Below, in pieces: positions 61,301-64,000 of a stretch of DNA of 64,000 bases. Positions within the stretch are counted from its first letter, which is position 1, and each line of letters starts with the position of its first letter. This stretch comes from Eudorina sp. 2006-703-Eu-15 (lineage: Eukaryota > Chlorophyta > Chlorophyceae > Chlamydomonadales > Volvocaceae): assembly GCA_003117195.1 (NCBI GenBank), contig BDSI01000036.1, positions 457,960-521,959 of the forward strand. The letters run 5' to 3'. The notes beneath the pieces were generated by a model, which saw nothing but the letters and a program-made list of their open reading frames with translations, was not told the origin of the DNA and ran no database searches. The translations under genes were made by a program, and so were the position numbers.

Positions 61301-64000
61301 ACTCGCTGTCACTTGGCAACTCGTGTGGCAGGCGTGGCGATTATGTTGTCACTGGCGCCGCCGTGCCTGGCCTTGCCGCGACCAGCGACCCCGCTGTGGG
61401 CGCAAGTCCGCAGCAACAGGGTCAGCAACCATACCAGCAACAGCAGGTCCAGCGGCACGTGCCGCTGCAGCAAGTGGAGCAGGCTCCGCCAGCGATCATG
61501 GGGCAGCCGGAGCCATCGCCGCCGCCGCTGCATCAGTACCAGCAACAGCAACCGGCCATCCTGAGGAATGTGGGCTCGATTAGCCGCCAGGCGCTGGTCC
61601 TCGGGGGGCAGCGGGATCCGCTGGCGCCGGGCATTGTATCCCTGCATCCGCGCGTGTTTGTCACGGGCCCCTCGGCCGCGACTGGGGCTCCAGCAGCTGC
61701 GCCCATGCCACGTGACACGGACACATCAGCGCAGGTGATCGTCACGTCGGTGGGAAGCGATCACGTGCTGGGGCCGGCAGACGCAGCGTACTACAACTCT
61801 TTCGGCGCTGCCCCGCCGGTGATGCGGTTCTCAGCGGTTGTGCGGCGTGTCGGTGGCGTCCCTGCGGCGCCGGTAGCGGCGATGCGTTTGGGGACCTTCG
61901 GCTCAGCTCCTGTCGGATCGGCTGCTGCGGGTGCGGGCACCTCAGTGGCGCCAGGGGCGGCGGAGCCGGAGTTTACGATTCGGGCTCGGGGCGAATACCT
62001 GCCAATCCGGGTCTCCCGGATGTCGTCGCCTGCAGCATCGGCCATGACCATGAGTGCATCGCTGGCCAGACAGGGCTCGCTGCCCCTCCATGGTGTTGAC
62101 GTGAGCAGTGACAGCGGCAGCGGGGGGGTGTTGAGCGAGATCCTCGGATTGGCCGAGGCAGTACAGGATACGAGCAAGGACATGGATACGGGCACCTTCG
62201 GGGACGGACAGCGAACTTCGCCGTCGTGGGTTTGGCATGAGTCGTACATGCTGGAGCTGTTGGATGCACCGCAGGTACGGCGACCGACATGCCCCCGATC
62301 GTAAACGGCACGTAGGAAAAAAGGGGATGAGCGAGGCCGCTGCAGCGGAGCGAGTCTCGCCTCGGGGTGGAGCTGTGCGACCCATTGCTAGGGTTGTGCC
62401 AAACATTAGAAAAAATTCCTTCTAATTAGAATTCTAATTAGTTTAGGTTAGAACATTAGATTAATATTAGAAAATCAGGGGCCGCTACCACTAAACGAAG
62501 GTATTTTGACCTGTAATTTGGGCAGTAGGATGTCTCTTTATAATCCATGCGATTTCGTTTCAAATTTTTGGAAACGGATGCGGGGAACACGTCGAGCCCG
62601 TAGAACCACCCTGTCGTACCATGCCGTACGGGTGCACACACTGGCCGAACTACATCCAACCGGTGTCTGTACCACGCCCTATGAGCCATTGCGTATTGCG
62701 GGTGTCCAATGCTGCGACGGATGCTGCGGTACCCGGTGCGGGGCTGTTGAGGTATGTGTTTAAAGCGCCGTCTGATGTGATTTGCCGTGCCGCTGCAGAC
62801 CCCCGGACTGCTGCTGGCAGACTTGCGCGGCAACGGCACCGGGCCCTCAGCACCGTGTGCTGTGCCGCTGGTGGCCATGTCGGACTTGGCTGCGGCGGCA
62901 GAACTGCAGGTTGGTGCTGCCCTCGGGTCTTTTGGAATTCAGGGCCGGGCCTGGGGGATGCAACCTGTGAGTTGAGACTTTGAAGTCTGGAATGGCGCAT
63001 TGGGCGTCGACCTGTTATGTGCGCTGTCGGAGTGTTTTGAGCACGCAGTCCTTCGTGCCCCTGTCCGACAGGCAGTTGTGGAGCGCTGGGAGGGCAGCCC
63101 CTCGGAGCTGGACGACCTGCTCCTCGACCTGGGCACCTGGCTGCACCACACGGTTCTGCCGCAGGTGGGTGGAGGGTGGAGGCACCGACCCGCGGGCTAA
63201 TAAAACACGGTGCCCAAGGACATGACCGACCTCGCTGGGTCACTAAACCATCAGCCCACGGGGTGTTCGATGCCAGGCGTTGCCATTGAACAAGCGGATA
63301 CGCGGGCTACTGTCGTCATGGTTTGTTTATTGCTGCATGGCTGCTGTGGTGCGGTGGCACGGCGCGGGACCGCGGGCTAGGATCCACCTATGTCCCAAGA
63401 CCGAACCTCGTTGCCTGATGGGCCGCCCGGTGTGACTGTTTGGTCCCACCAGGTCGGGCCTGTGCCGGCAGCGGGCGTCTTGGCTCTTCCGCGTCTGGAT
63501 GGCCGACTGGCCGCACTCGGACGGCACCTGCTGTCGTACGCGGAGGTGTGCGGCTGGGCTGCAACAGCCGCGTCGCTGCGGGTGGGTATCCTTTTTGAGC
63601 GAGCGGTGGTCCACGGGTCCCTGCGCAGACCACCGTTGTGTAGTCTGCCAGTTGTGATGCTGCCTGGCATTGCAGAGGAGGTCGAGGTCTCGTCCGATTG
63701 GGGCATTTGTTGGAAACGCGCTGCCCAACGGTTCGGCCCTGCGTGTCCCTGCCAATGTTTCCCGATATCGGAGGATGTTATTAGTAGTCTCTTGCGCCCT
63801 CTACGTGCCCCCGCATTGATTCACCTGACTCGCGCGCGATGCAATCAACAGGACGACTTAAGGACGTACGGCATCAGTACGGATGTTTACGGCTGTGCTC
63901 CGGATGGCGACAGCGGTGGCGTGAGCCCTTGGACCACGCCGCCTGCAGTTGTAGCGGACAGTCCGAAGGCGGTAGTCTCGGCGGCGGCGGAAGTGACTGC
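58343..64000 (+). CDS. Large multi-exon membrane protein with low-complexity regions and an SPL-like C-terminal module (partial, possibly disrupted)
   Basis: Supported exons: 58343-60157, 60411-61110 and about 61206-62274, all phase-consistent. About 62597-63164 and about 63408 to the window end are probable. Two hydrophobic spans lie near the start (YGAVNILLIIAIWW and MWLPFQLLLSAACTMATVF). Long Gly/Ala/Ser/Gln-rich stretches follow. At about 59995-60157 is HIKVQGAHPEQLQSGYSQRL followed by YVRAGCIELVLDSA. This resembles the K-x-x-G-K-D-P ... Y-I-R-P-G-C-I-x-L segment behind the SBP box of long plant SPL proteins. The part around 62650-63160 looks like the IPT-like region that follows. No SBP box is in view. 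A one-base shift at a C run (62800-62804) and an in-frame TGA (62973-62975) interrupt the later part. An open frame without stop runs from about 63429 to the end. I do not assign a function. Confidence 0.5.
62400..62480. other. AT-rich palindromic stretch in an intron of the large gene
   Basis: TTCTAATTAGAATTCTAATT and neighbouring ATTAGA repeats form an AT-rich block with local dyad symmetry in an otherwise GC-rich gene, in the intron after 62274. No gene or element is recognised in it. Confidence 0.5.

Noticed and set aside
62650..63243. 197-codon minus-strand frame opposite the large gene
   Set aside because: Low-complexity antisense shadow; the plus-strand frames show the domain-like sequence.

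Overview
This is a eukaryotic nuclear window, most likely from a green alga of the Chlamydomonadales (volvocine type). The inference rests on intron-dense genes with plant-like proteins, a GC-rich coding style with Ala/Gly/Gln-rich stretches, TGTAA poly-A-type motifs behind genes, very long CA/GT and AT microsatellites, and CATT-tailed LINEs. No bacterial operon, CRISPR array or phage signal is present.

Left flank (1-9666): a (CA)n microsatellite is followed by a many-exon plus-strand gene for the WD40 protein WDR70. Its introns hold an (AT)n tract and a LINE 3'-end scrap. Behind the gene lie another LINE scrap and a small inverted repeat.

Centre (9667-53527): a roughly 44 kb head-to-tail array of a 2.04 kb unit. 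There are 15 copies of a minus-strand tRNA pair, tRNA-Gly(GCC) followed 67 nt downstream by intron-containing tRNA-Leu(AAG), and 15 copies of a foldback with arms of about 105 bp. The pair has no T-run terminator between its members; the first T-run lies about 290 nt past tRNA-Leu. Units from 30759 rightwards are almost uninterrupted. The left units carry transposons: a 5'-truncated LINE (10345-11028), a 5.9 kb Ty3/gypsy chromovirus with 388 bp LTRs (12021-17917), a fragment of another LINE with a CA tail (18053-18813), and two near-identical LINE copies (21711-25060 and 27175-30530) that appear to have spread by duplication of the unit that holds them.

The chromovirus is defective in an informative way. 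Gag, a middle ORF and RT-RNase H lie in one frame, broken by a TAG and by a TAA that falls in a (TTTAGGG)3 telomere-like block. The protease is absent and its place is taken by an ORF whose layout resembles a DNA adenine-methyltransferase-like domain. The integrase lacks its N-terminal zinc finger but keeps its catalytic core and a C-terminal chromodomain.

Right flank (53528-64000): a GC-rich foldback and a 199 bp (GT)n tract mark the array edge. A five-exon minus-strand gene for protein phosphatase inhibitor-2 follows. Divergent from it is a large plus-strand gene, running off the window, for a membrane protein with long low-complexity stretches and a module resembling the region behind the SBP box of plant SPL proteins. 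That gene carries an apparent frameshift and an in-frame TGA.

The feature that stands out is the tRNA-pair plus hairpin array: a dosage-amplified Pol III locus that also collects retroelements. Protein calls come from reading motifs; no database search was run.
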